Assembly: GCF_031082405.1 (NCBI RefSeq)
Contig: NZ_JAVHJU010000007.1
Location: 62,001 to 126,000 of the forward strand
DNA: 64,000 nucleotides
Reading direction: 5' to 3'
Source of the DNA: Amycolatopsis sp. A133
GTDB taxonomy: Bacteria; Actinomycetota; Actinomycetes; Mycobacteriales; Pseudonocardiaceae
The notes under the pieces are model-generated. The model worked only from the letters and a program-made list of their open reading frames with translations. It searched no databases and was not told where the DNA came from. Positions 7,436 through 16,410 of the stretch are shown piece after piece. Position 1 is the stretch's first letter. Every line of letters starts with the position of its first letter. Both the position numbers and the translations under genes were made by a program.

Positions 7436-9134
7436 CCACTGTGGACGCCCGCCGCCGCGCCGCCGCGACGACCAGCCCGGCCGCGAGCGCCCCCGCCACG
7501 GCGCACCCGGCGCCGAACCCCGGCGACGGTTCGTGCACCCGCAGCACCGACACGCACAGCCACACGGCGGCGCCGAACAGGACGCCCAGCACCGGCCCGC
7601 CGACCGACGCGCCGCGCCAGCGGTGGCCGTTGCGGATCGTCCGCAGGCCGGATTCGAGGTAGGCGAGGGCGAACAGCGCGAGGATGAGGCTGCCCGCGCC
7701 CATCGCGCTGGCGAGCGGGTGCTGGCTGGTGAGCAACGTGAAGGTCTGCGTGGACGAACCGGTCCGCACATCGGCCGTGACGGCGCCCCCGACGATCCAC
7801 CGCGCGATCCCCGGCAGGGTGAGGCCGGCGGTGAAGCCATTGCCGTCGGGCTCGACCTCGGCCGCCGCCGACCCGAGCGGAATCCCGGCCGCGGAGAGAT
7901 CAAGAGCGACCCGGCCGGGATTGCCGGGACCGGTGAAGGTCAACGGCTTGCTGAGATCAACCTCGACCGGCGCCGACACGGGGGCGCCGCCGAGGTTCAG
8001 GGTGGAGGACACCTCGTGGGGCAGCCGCGCGGGGTTGAGCAGGGCGAGAACGACCAGCACGATGGCCGCGGCCGCGGCGGCGAGCCGCAACCACAGGACA
8101 GCAGCCGAACCACTCGTCGAGTCCGGCTCGGGCGGCGGGCCCATCGGGCCGCCCGTCGCCCCCACCAGCGTGGCTCCCGGCCGTGCCACCGGGCGGGTCC
8201 GTTCGTCCCCCGGCGGCGAGGGCACCGTCGCCGAGTTCAGGCCCGCGATCACCCTCGGCGTCAGGTGCAGCACCGGCACCCCCGACCGCTCCAGCCACCC
8301 CGGCCCGTACACCACCGTCGCCGCGGCGGCCAGATCTGCAGCGAACGACTCCGCCTCCCGGTAGCGCGCGTCCAGCTCGCGCGCCAGGCTTCGCATCACC
8401 ACCCCCGCGATCGGCGCCGGCACCCCCGAAATCGGCTGCGGGTCGGTGAACATGTGCTGGCGCATCATGCTGATCGCGCCGCGGGTGTTGTCGAACGGCA
8501 GGCGGCCCGACAGCAGCTCGTACAGCACCGTTCCCGCCGCGTACACGTCCGCCGCCGGGCTCAGCGCGTTGCCCATCGCCTGCTCCGGGGCGATGTACGC
8601 CGGTGTTCCCAGGATTTCGCCACCGTGCGTGACGAGCGTGGCGCCCTCGCTGATCACCCGTGCGATGCCGAAGTCGGCCACCTTCACCACGCCCTGCGTG
8701 CTGAACAGCAGGTTCCGCGGCTTGACGTCGAGGTGCAGCACGCCCGCCCGGTGCGCCGCGTGCAGACCGGCCAGCATCGCCAGCCCGATCGCGCACGCCT
8801 GCTCGCCGCTGACGCCGCCGCCGTGGAAGCGGCTGTGCACCGTCCCGCCGTCGAGGCGTTCCATCACCAGCAGGTGCTCGCGCCCGGTCCGCACGTAGTC
8901 GTACACCGGCACGATGTGCGGGTGGTCCAGGCTGGCGAGCACCCGCGCTTCGCGGTCGAAAAGCTCGCTGCTCGCCGCGTGGTTGAGCACGTCCCACGGC
9001 AGTTGCTTGATCGCGACGCTGCGGCCCAGCGTCCGGTGCACGCCGGCGAACACGACACCCATGCCGCCCTCGCCGATCGACGCCCCGATGTCGTACTGCG
9101 GCAGGGCGGCGACCAGCTCGGCCGGTGCGCTCAT
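7413..9134 (-). CDS. Membrane-anchored serine/threonine protein kinase (non-RD type)
   Basis: 573 residues. The kinase domain occupies about residues 14-275: glycine loop GEGGMG (21-26), VAIK with Lys43, catalytic loop HLDVKPRN and DFGIA metal-binding motif, GTPAYIAPEQ activation segment. The catalytic loop has Leu where most family members have Arg before Asp (HRD), so it may not need activation-loop phosphorylation. A Pro-rich linker leads to a transmembrane helix (AAAAAAIVLVVLALL), an extracellular beta-rich domain with no PASTA repeats, and two or three more hydrophobic segments near the C-terminus. Its start overlaps the preceding gene's stop in ATGA, so it is translationally coupled to the membrane protein at 9131-9919. 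The ligand is unknown. Confidence 0.9.
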   Translation of the reverse strand: MSAPAELVAALPQYDIGASIGEGGMGVVFAGVHRTLGRSVAIKQLPWDVLNHAASSELFDREARVLASLDHPHIVPVYDYVRTGREHLLVMERLDGGTVHSRFHGGGVSGEQACAIGLAMLAGLHAAHRAGVLHLDVKPRNLLFSTQGVVKVADFGIARVISEGATLVTHGGEILGTPAYIAPEQAMGNALSPAADVYAAGTVLYELLSGRLPFDNTRGAISMMRQHMFTDPQPISGVPAPIAGVVMRSLARELDARYREAESFAADLAAAATVVYGPGWLERSGVPVLHLTPRVIAGLNSATVPSPPGDERTRPVARPGATLVGATGGPMGPPPEPDSTSGSAAVLWLRLAAAAAAIVLVVLALLNPARLPHEVSSTLNLGGAPVSAPVEVDLSKPLTFTGPGNPGRVALDLSAAGIPLGSAAAEVEPDGNGFTAGLTLPGIARWIVGGAVTADVRTGSSTQTFTLLTSQHPLASAMGAGSLILALFALAYLESGLRTIRNGHRWRGASVGGPVLGVLFGAAVWLCVSVLRVHEPSPGFGAGCAVAGALAAGLVVAAARRRASTVVSRPSGR

Positions 9135-9919
9135 CGGGTGAATTCCTGCGTCGACGGGACCGGCAGCTGCACCGTGGCGTCACTCCCGGCGACCGCGGGC
9201 GGTGCCGGGTGCGGGGTCAGGTAGCCGAGCAGGAACGCGATCGCCGCCGCGCCGAGCACCACCGGGATCTCGATCGCCGGCTCGGGCGGGACCAGCCGCA
9301 GCACCGACAGGCTGATCACCGCGACCAGGCCGGTGCCGAACCCGGCGGGCAGGAACCGCAGGCCGCGGCGCCAGCGGTTGGGCGCCAGCCGGTGCCGGGC
9401 CAGCGCGAGCAACGCGCTCACCCAGGCGAGGATCGTCAGCACGAGCATGGCCAGGCCGAAGACGCCGTAGACCGACCAGAAGGAGCCGCGGACGTCGGCG
9501 ACCGTCGTCACCTCGCCGAGCGTGGCGCGCCCGGCGTCGAGCAGCTCGACCGACGACGGCAGCAGCCCGGTCGCCTGCCCGCTCAGATCGGCGAGGTCGA
9601 GCACGAACGTCCGGGACACCGACCCGCGGGCCGGGACCTCGAAGGGCGCGGTTGTGTCGTAGGCGAAGAAGGTCAGCGCGAGGGCGACGCCCGAGAGCCG
9701 CACGCTGCGGACCTTCACCGGCGCGGTGCCGGGGTTCGTCGCCACGACCTGCAGCTCGATCTGGTTCGCCGGGTCGATCGGGATCGTGGCGTCCTCGATC
9801 GGCCGCTGGTCGATCGACACCTGCAGCCGGAGCGAGCCGGAGTCCGCCGAGGCCGGTGGCGCGCCCAGCAGCACCGCGCACAAACCCAACGCAACCCCCG
9901 CCGCGATGACACGTCCCAT
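9131..9919 (-). CDS. Exported membrane protein coupled to the kinase
   Basis: 262 residues from ATG at 9919. Residues 1-25 form a signal peptide (AAGVALGLCAVLLGAPPASA). An extracellular beta-sandwich-like domain follows (LRLQVSIDQRPIEDATIPI, FEVPARGSVSRTFVLDL), then four hydrophobic segments in the second half (YGVFGLAMLVLTILAWVSAL, LPAGFGTGLVAVISLSVL, IPVVLGAAAIAFLLGYL). No known family is recognised. Translation is coupled to the kinase through ATGA, so it may be the kinase's partner, sensor or substrate (inference). The gene is divergent from the Thr/Pro-rich surface protein with 74 bases between, which must hold both promoters. Confidence 0.75.
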   Translation of the reverse strand: MGRVIAAGVALGLCAVLLGAPPASADSGSLRLQVSIDQRPIEDATIPIDPANQIELQVVATNPGTAPVKVRSVRLSGVALALTFFAYDTTAPFEVPARGSVSRTFVLDLADLSGQATGLLPSSVELLDAGRATLGEVTTVADVRGSFWSVYGVFGLAMLVLTILAWVSALLALARHRLAPNRWRRGLRFLPAGFGTGLVAVISLSVLRLVPPEPAIEIPVVLGAAAIAFLLGYLTPHPAPPAVAGSDATVQLPVPSTQEFTR

Positions 9920-9993
9920 TGGGCATCCCCTACTTGCGTTATCCGACTGGTCCGGAATGCTACAGCGAGCACACACCGGGGAGGGACGTCCCA

Positions 9994-10866
9994 ATGCGAT
10001 TCGTGGTTCGGCTGTTTTTCGGCGCCGTGACCGGAACGTTGCTGCTGCTCGCGAGTGCGAGCCCGGGTGACGCACAGGTTCCGCCGTCGGTTGGTTTGAA
10101 ACCGTCGAGTGGGCCGGCGGGCAGTTCCTTCACCATTTCCTGGAACGGTTTCCCGGCCTGCCGGATCATCAATTTCACCTGGGCGGGCGCGGCGCTCGGT
10201 TCGAAGGTGGCCCCGGCGACCAGCGGCCAGTTCCCCACCGCGGTCCCCGCCACGGCGAAGCCTGGCTCCTACGCGGTCACCGCGACCTGCACGAGCCAGC
10301 GGCAGACCGCCAGCGGCACCTTCGTCGTCACCGGGGTCGTCACCACCACGCCCCCACCGCCGGTGACGACCACCCCGCCCCCGCCGGTGACCACGCGTCC
10401 GACCCGGCCGGGCACCACCACGACCCCGCCCGCCCCGACGACGACACCCACCACCCCACCGTCGACGACAACCACACCGCCCACGACGACCGCGCCGCCC
10501 GGCACTCCCACGACGTCGAGCACCGCGCCGAAACCCGGCGAACTGCTGCTCGACCGGCCGAGCATCAAGCCCGGCGAGACGCTCTCGGCGTCCGGGAAGG
10601 GCTGCCTGCCGAGCCGGATGGTGACGCTGACCTCGGACGGCACCGAGGTCGGCACCGCCTACACCGACGGCGCCGGCGCCTTCACCGCGCCGGTCGAGTT
10701 CACCCGCATCGAGGCCGGGCGGCACACCGTGGTCGCCGAGTGCGGGGTACGGCTGACCGGCGCCGTCGAACAGGTCGTGACCCGGTCGTCCGGCGGGCCG
10801 ACCAGCACCCTCGTCATCCTCGTCTTCTTCGTCCTCGCCGGGGTCACGGTGCTCCGCTTCCGGTGA
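9994..10866 (+). CDS. Cell-surface protein with Thr/Pro-rich linker and C-terminal anchor
   Basis: 290 residues. GGGGAGGG precedes ATG at 9994. The signal peptide is RFVVRLFFGAVTGTLLLLASA. Two related Ig-like modules share the pattern PSxGLKPSSGPAGSSFTIS and RPSIKPGETLSASGKGC, each with a pair of Cys, and are separated by about 70 residues of almost pure Thr and Pro (TTTPPPPVTTT repeats), probably glycosylated and wall-spanning. The protein ends in one hydrophobic helix (STLVILVFFVLAGVTVL) and RFR, so it is likely membrane-anchored. Divergent from the kinase-linked membrane gene; a role at the envelope is inference. Confidence 0.8.
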   Translation: MRFVVRLFFGAVTGTLLLLASASPGDAQVPPSVGLKPSSGPAGSSFTISWNGFPACRIINFTWAGAALGSKVAPATSGQFPTAVPATAKPGSYAVTATCTSQRQTASGTFVVTGVVTTTPPPPVTTTPPPPVTTRPTRPGTTTTPPAPTTTPTTPPSTTTTPPTTTAPPGTPTTSSTAPKPGELLLDRPSIKPGETLSASGKGCLPSRMVTLTSDGTEVGTAYTDGAGAFTAPVEFTRIEAGRHTVVAECGVRLTGAVEQVVTRSSGGPTSTLVILVFFVLAGVTVLRFR

Positions 10867-10873
10867 TCACCGG

Positions 10874-10922
10874 TTGACATGCACCCGTCCGGCTGCCTAG
10901 CCTCGAAAAGGCAGCCGGACGG
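10874..10922 (+). promoter_or_regulatory. Promoter with 13-bp inverted repeat flanking the -10
   Basis: TTGACA (10874-10879) and TAGCCT (10898-10903) are spaced 18 bp. The perfect inverted repeat CCGTCCGGCTGCC (10885-10897) and GGCAGCCGGACGG (10910-10922) fills the spacer and the start region, enclosing the -10. This is a textbook place for an autorepressor operator, so the ArsR-type protein encoded just downstream probably binds it. Transcription would begin near 10910, which excludes the upstream ATG at 10879 as a start. Confidence 0.7.
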
Positions 10923-10944
10923 CTGCATGTCCCCGGAAGGCGCG

Positions 10945-11721
10945 ATGGACGAGGTCTTCAAGGCGCTGGCCGACCCCAGCCGCCGTCAGCTGCTGGACGT
11001 GCTCAACGAGCGCAACGGCCAGACCCTGCGCGAGCTGTGCGCGGGACTGGACATGGCGCGCCAGTCGGTGAGCAAGCACCTGGCCGTGCTCGAGGCGGCC
11101 GGGCTGATCACAACCACCTGGCGCGGCCGGGAAAAGCTGCACCACCTCGACGCCGCGCCGATCAACGCGATCGCCGAGCGCTGGATGACCCGCTACGACC
11201 GGCGGCGGGCCGGCGCGCTGGCCGACCTCAAACGAGCACTGGAGTCCGCACCGATGAACGATTTTGCGTACACCACCTACATCAACACAACCCCGGAAAA
11301 ACTCTGGCAAGCGCTTACCGACCCGGCTTTCACGAGCCGGTATTGGGGCGTCTCTTTCGAGACGGACTGGAAAAAGGGCTCGCCGATGACGTGGTCCGAA
11401 AGCGGGGTGAAAACGAGCGATCCCGGGCAGGTCGTCCTCGAATCGGAACCCTTCCGACGGCTCTCCTACACCTGGCACACTTTCACGGCGGATTGGGCGA
11501 AATCCAACGGCGTCGACGAGGACACTTTCGCGGAATTGTCCCGCGAAAGCCGGTCGCGCGTCACGTTCACCCTGGAACCGCACGGGGAAATGGTGAAGCT
11601 GACCGTGCTCCACGACGGCTTCGACGCCGGCAGCACGGCGCGGGAGATGTGCAGCCAGGGCTGGCCCGCGCTGCTGTCCAGCCTGAAGACGCTGCTGGAG
11701 ACCGGCGTCCCCCTTCCGTGA
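10945..11721 (+). CDS. ArsR-family regulator fused to a SRPBCC (AHSA1-like) domain
   Basis: 258 residues from ATG at 10945, with GGAAGG eight bases before. Residues 1-95 are an ArsR winged helix (FKALADPSRRQLLDVLNERN, MARQSVSKHLAVLEAAGLI). Residues 105-258 are a START/AHSA1-type lipid- or ligand-binding fold (YINTTPEKLWQALTDPAFTS, SRVTFTLEPHGEMVKLTVLHD, GWPALLSSLKTLLETG). In many genomes these are two adjacent genes; here they are one polypeptide, so the SRPBCC part may be the built-in effector sensor. No metal-binding Cys pair typical of ArsR/SmtB is visible in the helix-turn-helix. The promoter inverted repeat suggests autoregulation. Confidence 0.88.
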   Translation: MDEVFKALADPSRRQLLDVLNERNGQTLRELCAGLDMARQSVSKHLAVLEAAGLITTTWRGREKLHHLDAAPINAIAERWMTRYDRRRAGALADLKRALESAPMNDFAYTTYINTTPEKLWQALTDPAFTSRYWGVSFETDWKKGSPMTWSESGVKTSDPGQVVLESEPFRRLSYTWHTFTADWAKSNGVDEDTFAELSRESRSRVTFTLEPHGEMVKLTVLHDGFDAGSTAREMCSQGWPALLSSLKTLLETGVPLP

Positions 11722-11919
11722 CCCCGACCAATCGGTCGAATTTCCCGAATAAGACACAACTGGCACAACCAAACGTCTGAATCCTCCCCATTTTGTGGGC
11801 GTCCGGCTGAAGTCCGGGTGAATTTCGCCCGCTCGACGTCATCCGATGCGGTTTTCCGGGCGCTAGGCTCGCATAATCCGTGATCGTCGATGGTCCGATC
11901 GAGTGACGGGAGAGCGGGC

Positions 11920-13089
11920 GTGCCGGGGTCAATGCGTACCCGCTGGATCGTGGCGGCCGTGGTCGTGGCCGCCGCGGCGGCAGCCGTCGTGGCGTTCCGG
12001 CCGGACAACGCGGCCGCCGTCGACCCCGAGATCGCGGTTTCGCGCTCGGCGTGCGGCACCGGCTGGTCGGATCCGAAGCCGGGGCCGCAGACCTTCCGCC
12101 TGCACAACACCGGATCGGTGACCGCCGAGGTCGACCTGATCGACCCGGCGACCGGCGTGATCTACGGCGAGGTCGAGGGCCTCGGCGCGGCGACGACCCG
12201 GCCGTTGCAGGTGAACCTGGGCAACGGCAGTTACGCGTTCCGCTGCCTGCCCGAGGACGCGGGCGCGATCGTCGGGCCCGCCGTGCGGATCACCGGCGGG
12301 AGCGAGCGGAGCGGGCCGGCCGTCGCGCCGGTCACGCACGACGACCTGCTCGGCCCGCTCAAGGCGTACGAGCAGCACGTCACGACGGGCCTCGGCGAGC
12401 TGGTCGCGAACACCGGCGCGCTGAAGGACACCGTCCACGGCGGCGACCGCGCGGCGAGCGAGGCGGCGTGGCTGACCGCCCACCTGACGTACGAGCGGCT
12501 GGGTGCCGCTTACGACGCGTTCGGCGACTCCGACGGCGCGCTCAACGGCACGGCCGACGGCCTCCCGGCCGGCGCGGCGGACCCGGGTTTCACCGGCTTC
12601 CACCGCCTGGAGCAGGGACTTTGGCACGGCGAGGACCTGGGCGCGCTCGCCGCGGTCGCCGACCGGCTCGACACCGACGCCCGCGCGTTGCAGAAGTCCT
12701 TCGGCGACAGCCAGGTCGACGGGAACGACCTCGGGCTGCGCGCGCACGAGATCATGGAGAACACGCTGCAGTTCGAACTCACCGGCCGCACCGACTACGG
12801 CAGCGGCACGAACCTGGCCACGGCCCGCGCCAACCTCGACGGAACCCGCGCGGTCCTGGACGTCCTGCGGCCGCTGCTGGCACCGCGTTACCCGGCGCTG
12901 TCCAAGGTGGACAGCCGGCTGACGCGCACGCAGGCCGCGCTGGACGCCGCCCACCGCCCGGACGGCACGTGGATCCGGCCGGCCGAGCTGAGCCGCGAGC
13001 AGCGGCAGAAGCTCAACGCGGACGTGAGCGAATTGACGGAGCTGCTGGCCCCGATCGCGGCCATCGCCGAGCCGAGGAGGGTCTCCTGA
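11920..13089 (+). CDS. efeO: EfeO-type iron-uptake lipo/periplasmic protein (cupredoxin plus M75 domain)
   Basis: 389 residues from GTG at 11920 (GGGAGAG upstream; ATG at 11932 is an alternative). An N-terminal export helix ([17 protein letters not shown]) is followed by a cupredoxin-like domain (residues ~30-120) and an imelysin/M75 helical domain from [18 protein letters not shown], with [10 protein letters not shown] and [19 protein letters not shown] corresponding to the HxxE-type metal-binding motifs of EfeO. It works with EfeB in EfeUOB ferrous-iron uptake. The stop lies at the first copy of a repeated ribosome-site segment, 169 bases before efeB. The EfeU permease gene is not next to it. 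Confidence 0.9.
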   Translation: MPGSMRTRWIVAAVVVAAAAAAVVAFRPDNAAAVDPEIAVSRSACGTGWSDPKPGPQTFRLHNTGSVTAEVDLIDPATGVIYGEVEGLGAATTRPLQVNLGNGSYAFRCLPEDAGAIVGPAVRITGGSERSGPAVAPVTHDDLLGPLKAYEQHVTTGLGELVANTGALKDTVHGGDRAASEAAWLTAHLTYERLGAAYDAFGDSDGALNGTADGLPAGAADPGFTGFHRLEQGLWHGEDLGALAAVADRLDTDARALQKSFGDSQVDGNDLGLRAHEIMENTLQFELTGRTDYGSGTNLATARANLDGTRAVLDVLRPLLAPRYPALSKVDSRLTRTQAALDAAHRPDGTWIRPAELSREQRQKLNADVSELTELLAPIAAIAEPRRVS

Positions 13090-13264
13090 CGCGCAAGAAC
13101 CGGCCCGGCCTGCCGAGCCTGGCCCCGCCACACCGCCATCACCGAGCCGAGGAGGGTCTCGTGACGCGCGAAACCCGGGCCCGCCTGCGCCGCACGAACT
13201 CGCCGCACAGCCCCGACCTACCCCGCCACACCTGGCCCGCCGAGCCCAGGAGAGTCTCGTGACC
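13061..13264 (+). repeat. Triplicated ribosome-site segment between efeO and efeB
   Basis: The segment CCGAGCCGAGGAGGGTCTC followed by STGACGCGC occurs at the end of efeO (about 13067-13093) and again at 13142-13168, and a diverged copy (CCGAGCCCAGGAGAGTCTC then GTGACC) supplies the true efeB ribosome site and GTG start at 13241-13264. The first copy carries the efeO stop codon. The middle copy carries a GTG start that is open for fewer than 40 codons. This looks like two rounds of local duplication of a start region. Confidence 0.75.
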
Positions 13265-14455
13265 GACCTCCCCCGCCGTTCCTTCCTGCGCCGCGCCGCC
13301 ATGGGCGCAGGCCTCACCGTCGCCGCCGGGGCCGGGCTCGGGGCCTCCTCGCCGGCCGTCACCGACGGCACCTCGCCCGTTCCCTTCCACGGCCCCCACC
13401 AGGCCGCCATCCTGCGCAAACCCCCCACGCAAACCATCGTCGCGTCCTTCGACGCCGTTGCCGAAGACAAGGCCGAGCTCACCGAGCTCTTCCGCGCCAT
13501 CACCGATCGGGCCCGGTTCCTCACCACCGGCGGCTCCCCCGCGGCGCTCGGGATCACCGCGCCGCCCGCCGACTCCGGCGTGCTCGGGCCCGTCGTGCCC
13601 GGCAGCGATCTCGGTGTCATCCTCGGTGTCGGCGCGAGCCTCTTCGACGACCGGTACGGGCTCGCGAAACTCAAGCCCGCCAAGCTGAAGCCGATGACCA
13701 CCTTCCCCAACGACGCCCTCGATCCCGCCCAGTGCCACGGCGACCTCAGCCTGATCCTGTCCGCGAACTCCACCGACACCGTGCTGCACGCGCTGCGCGA
13801 CATCGCCCGCGCGACCCGCGGTGGCATGCAGCTGCGCTGGAAGCTCAACGGTTTCAGCTCCCCGCCACGGCCGGACGGCACGCCACGGAACCTGATGGGC
13901 TTCAAGGACGGCACGGCCAATCCCGAAGGCTCCGAATTGGACAGTCTGGTGTGGACCAGAGGCGAACCCGCGTGGACCGGCGGCGGGAGCTACCAGGTCA
14001 TCCGGCTGATCCGGATGCTGGTGGAGTTCTGGGACCGGGTCTCGCTGGCCGAGCAGGAGAACATGTTCGGCCGCCGCCGGGACACCGGGGCCCCGCTCGA
14101 CGGCACCGCGGAGACCGACGTCCCCCGCTACGCCGACGACCCGATCGGCACCGTCATTCCGCTGACCAGCCACATCCGGAAGGCGAACCCGCGCACGCCG
14201 GAGACCGACGCCGGCCGGATCCTGCGGCGCGCGGTGAACTACGACCGCGGCGTCGACAGCAACGGCAACCTCGACATGGGCCTGCTGTTCGTCTGCTACC
14301 AGCAGGACCTGGAGCGCCAGTTCGAGGCCGTCCAGACGCGGCTGGCCGACGAACCCCTGACCGACTACATCTCCCCGTTCGGCGGCGGCTACTTCTTCGC
14401 GCTGCCGGGCGTCACCGGCCCGGACGACCACTTCGGACGTTCCCTGCTCGGCTAA
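13259..14455 (+). CDS. efeB: EfeB-type DyP heme peroxidase, Tat-exported
   Basis: 398 residues from GTG at 13259, preceded by AGGAGAG. The N-terminus has a twin-arginine signal ([20 protein letters not shown]). The DyP hallmark GxxDG is seen as [11 protein letters not shown] near residue 220, and the distal/proximal heme region includes [21 protein letters not shown] and the ending [12 protein letters not shown], all typical of EfeB. The enzyme oxidises ferrous iron or extracts iron from heme at the cell surface and delivers it to EfeO (established for the family). It lies downstream of efeO; the phosphoesterase gene follows after 25 bases, suggesting one operon. Confidence 0.93.
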   Translation: MTDLPRRSFLRRAAMGAGLTVAAGAGLGASSPAVTDGTSPVPFHGPHQAAILRKPPTQTIVASFDAVAEDKAELTELFRAITDRARFLTTGGSPAALGITAPPADSGVLGPVVPGSDLGVILGVGASLFDDRYGLAKLKPAKLKPMTTFPNDALDPAQCHGDLSLILSANSTDTVLHALRDIARATRGGMQLRWKLNGFSSPPRPDGTPRNLMGFKDGTANPEGSELDSLVWTRGEPAWTGGGSYQVIRLIRMLVEFWDRVSLAEQENMFGRRRDTGAPLDGTAETDVPRYADDPIGTVIPLTSHIRKANPRTPETDAGRILRRAVNYDRGVDSNGNLDMGLLFVCYQQDLERQFEAVQTRLADEPLTDYISPFGGGYFFALPGVTGPDDHFGRSLLG

Positions 14456-14480
14456 CTCCCCACCACGAAAGGAATCCACA

Positions 14481-16103
14481 GTGGATACCAGACCCCGCCG
14501 GCGACGGCGCGGCCTGCTCGGTGCCGGGGCACTCGCCTCGGTGGCCGTACTGGCCGTCGCCACCGGGTCCGCGGCGAGCACCGCGGACGCCCAGCCGCTG
14601 CACCCGTTCCCGGCGCAGTGGATCCCCACGACGACGCCGATCAAGCACGTCGTGGTCATCTTCGGCGAGAACATCTCGTTCGACCACTACTTCGGCACGT
14701 ACCCGAACGCGGCCAACACCGACGGCACCCCGTTCACGGCCGCGCGCAACACCCCGAAGGTCAACGGCCTCGACCACAAGCTGCTGACCGACAACCCGAA
14801 CGCGTACAACCCGAAGCGGCTCTCGCCCGCGCAGGCGCTGACCTGCGACCAGAACCACAACTACGGCGCGGAGCAGGCCGCCTTCAACGGCGGCAAGATG
14901 GACAAGTTCGTCGAGAAGACCGAGACGGACAAGTGCACCGGGCAGCCGGTGCTGTTCGGCGAGCCGGGCCTGGTCATGGACTACTACGACGGCAACACCG
15001 TCACCGGCATGTGGAACTACGCCCAGCACTACGCGCTGAACGACAACTCGTTCAACACGGTCTTCGGCCCGTCGAGCCCCGGCGCGATCGACCTGATCTC
15101 GGGCAACACCCACGGCGTCCAGGCGGTCGACCCGGTGACGCACGAGCCGGTCAGCGACGCCTACGCGGTGCAGTCGCCGGACGCGAACGGCGTCGGCACG
15201 ATGATCAACGACCCGGACCCGGCGTGGGACGACTGCTCGGGCAAGAACCACACGAGCAAGGACAACCTGGCCACGATGCACGGCCGCAACATCGGCGACC
15301 TGCTCAACCAGCGGCACGTCACCTGGGGCTGGTTCCAAGGCGGCTTCCGCCCGACGGGCTCGGCGAACGGCTACGCGGTCTGCGGCCAGACGCACACGAA
15401 CGTGGGCGGCAACGCGGTCGTCGACTACAGCCCGCACCACGAGCCGTTCCAGTACTACCCGTCGACGGCGAACCCGAAGCACCTCCCGCCGTCGTCGGTG
15501 CAGGCGATCGGCCAGACCGACCGCGCGAACCACCAGTACGACACCTCGGACTTCGACGCCGCGCTGCAGGCCGGCTCGATGCCCGCGGTGAGCTTCCTGA
15601 AGGCACCGGAGTACCAGGACGGCCACGCGGGCTACTCGGACCCGCTGGACGAACAGCAGTTCGTGGTCGGCGAAATCAACAAGATCCAGCAGTCCCCGGA
15701 CTGGCGCTCGACGGCGATCGTCCTGGCCTACGACGACTCGGACGGCTGGTACGACCACCAGAAGTCCCCGATCGTCAACGGTTCGCACGACGCTTCGCAG
15801 GACCAGGCGATCTGCACGGCCAAGCCGACGACGGCGGGCACGTACGCGGACCGCTGCGGCTACGGCCCGCGGCTGCCGCTGCTGGTGGTTTCGCCGTACA
15901 GCAAGGTGAACCACGTCGACCACACGCTGACGGACCAGACGTCGGTGCTGAAGTTCATCGAGGACAACTGGTTCACCGGCCGGATCGGCGACTCGTCGTT
16001 CGACACGCGCGCCGGGTCGATGACCGGGATGTTCGACTTCTGGTTCCCGAGGGCGAACCGGGTCACCCTCGACCCGAAGACCGGCGCCGTGGTCCACCAC
16101 TAG
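14481..16103 (+). CDS. Secreted phosphoesterase (phospholipase C/acid phosphatase family)
   Basis: 540 residues from GTG at 14481 with AAAGGAAT before it. A basic, Arg-rich export signal (RPRRRRRGLLGAGALASVAVL) precedes the PF04185 phosphoesterase domain: HVVVIFGENISFDHYFGTYP contains the metal-binding Glu-Asn and the nucleophile region, and the C-terminal half has IVLAYDDSDGWYDHQ and LPLLVVSPYSKVNHVDHTLTDQTS with the conserved Asp/His metal ligands. Family members hydrolyse phospholipids or phosphomonoesters outside the cell. Gap to efeB is only 25 bases, so co-expression with iron uptake is likely, though the functional link is unclear. The gene ends 18 bases before a strong hairpin. Confidence 0.9.
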   Translation: MDTRPRRRRRGLLGAGALASVAVLAVATGSAASTADAQPLHPFPAQWIPTTTPIKHVVVIFGENISFDHYFGTYPNAANTDGTPFTAARNTPKVNGLDHKLLTDNPNAYNPKRLSPAQALTCDQNHNYGAEQAAFNGGKMDKFVEKTETDKCTGQPVLFGEPGLVMDYYDGNTVTGMWNYAQHYALNDNSFNTVFGPSSPGAIDLISGNTHGVQAVDPVTHEPVSDAYAVQSPDANGVGTMINDPDPAWDDCSGKNHTSKDNLATMHGRNIGDLLNQRHVTWGWFQGGFRPTGSANGYAVCGQTHTNVGGNAVVDYSPHHEPFQYYPSTANPKHLPPSSVQAIGQTDRANHQYDTSDFDAALQAGSMPAVSFLKAPEYQDGHAGYSDPLDEQQFVVGEINKIQQSPDWRSTAIVLAYDDSDGWYDHQKSPIVNGSHDASQDQAICTAKPTTAGTYADRCGYGPRLPLLVVSPYSKVNHVDHTLTDQTSVLKFIEDNWFTGRIGDSSFDTRAGSMTGMFDFWFPRANRVTLDPKTGAVVHH

Positions 16104-16121
16104 CAAGCGGTCTGCCGCGGC

Positions 16122-16171
16122 CGGTCGTGAGTGGTAAAGCGGGTTAGAACCCGCTTTACCACTCACGACCG
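16122..16171. terminator. Perfect 24-bp hairpin, GTGAGTGGTAA family copy 1
   Basis: Arms 16122-16145 and 16148-16171 are perfectly complementary with a two-base loop (AG); the inner part of the stem reads GTGAGTGGTAAAGCGGGTT. It sits between the convergent phosphoesterase and ferredoxin genes and could terminate both. A second copy is at 28658-28703 with a compensated base pair. The bases before both copies are also similar (GTCTGCCGC). Confidence 0.85.
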
Positions 16172-16179
16172 CCGGCGGA

Positions 16180-16374
16180 TCACTCCTGGAGCGAGAGGGC
16201 CTGGCTCGGGCAGACGTGCACCGCTTCACGCGCCTTTTCGACCAGTTCCCCCTGCGGCTGGTCGTCGAGCACGATGACCGTGCCGTCCTCCTCGCTCTGG
16301 TCGAACAGCGAGGGCTCGGTGAGTACGCACTGACCGGCGCCGACGCACTTGCCGGTGTCCGCGATGATCTTCAT
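16180..16374 (-). CDS. [3Fe-4S] ferredoxin, P450 redox partner
   Basis: 64 residues. Cys in CVGAGQC (positions 10 and 16) and in VCPSQAL (about 55) give the three-Cys pattern of bacterial [3Fe-4S] ferredoxins that feed electrons to CYP105-type cytochromes P450. The Ala-Gly between the first two Cys replaces the extra Cys of [4Fe-4S] proteins. It is 36 bases downstream of a P450 gene and the last gene of a three-gene unit. No ferredoxin reductase is encoded nearby, so a housekeeping reductase is needed. Confidence 0.92.
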   Translation of the reverse strand: MKIIADTGKCVGAGQCVLTEPSLFDQSEEDGTVIVLDDQPQGELVEKAREAVHVCPSQALSLQE

Positions 16375-16410
16375 GGTCCTCTTCTCCTGTGGTGGTTTGC
16401 CAGTTCGTCT

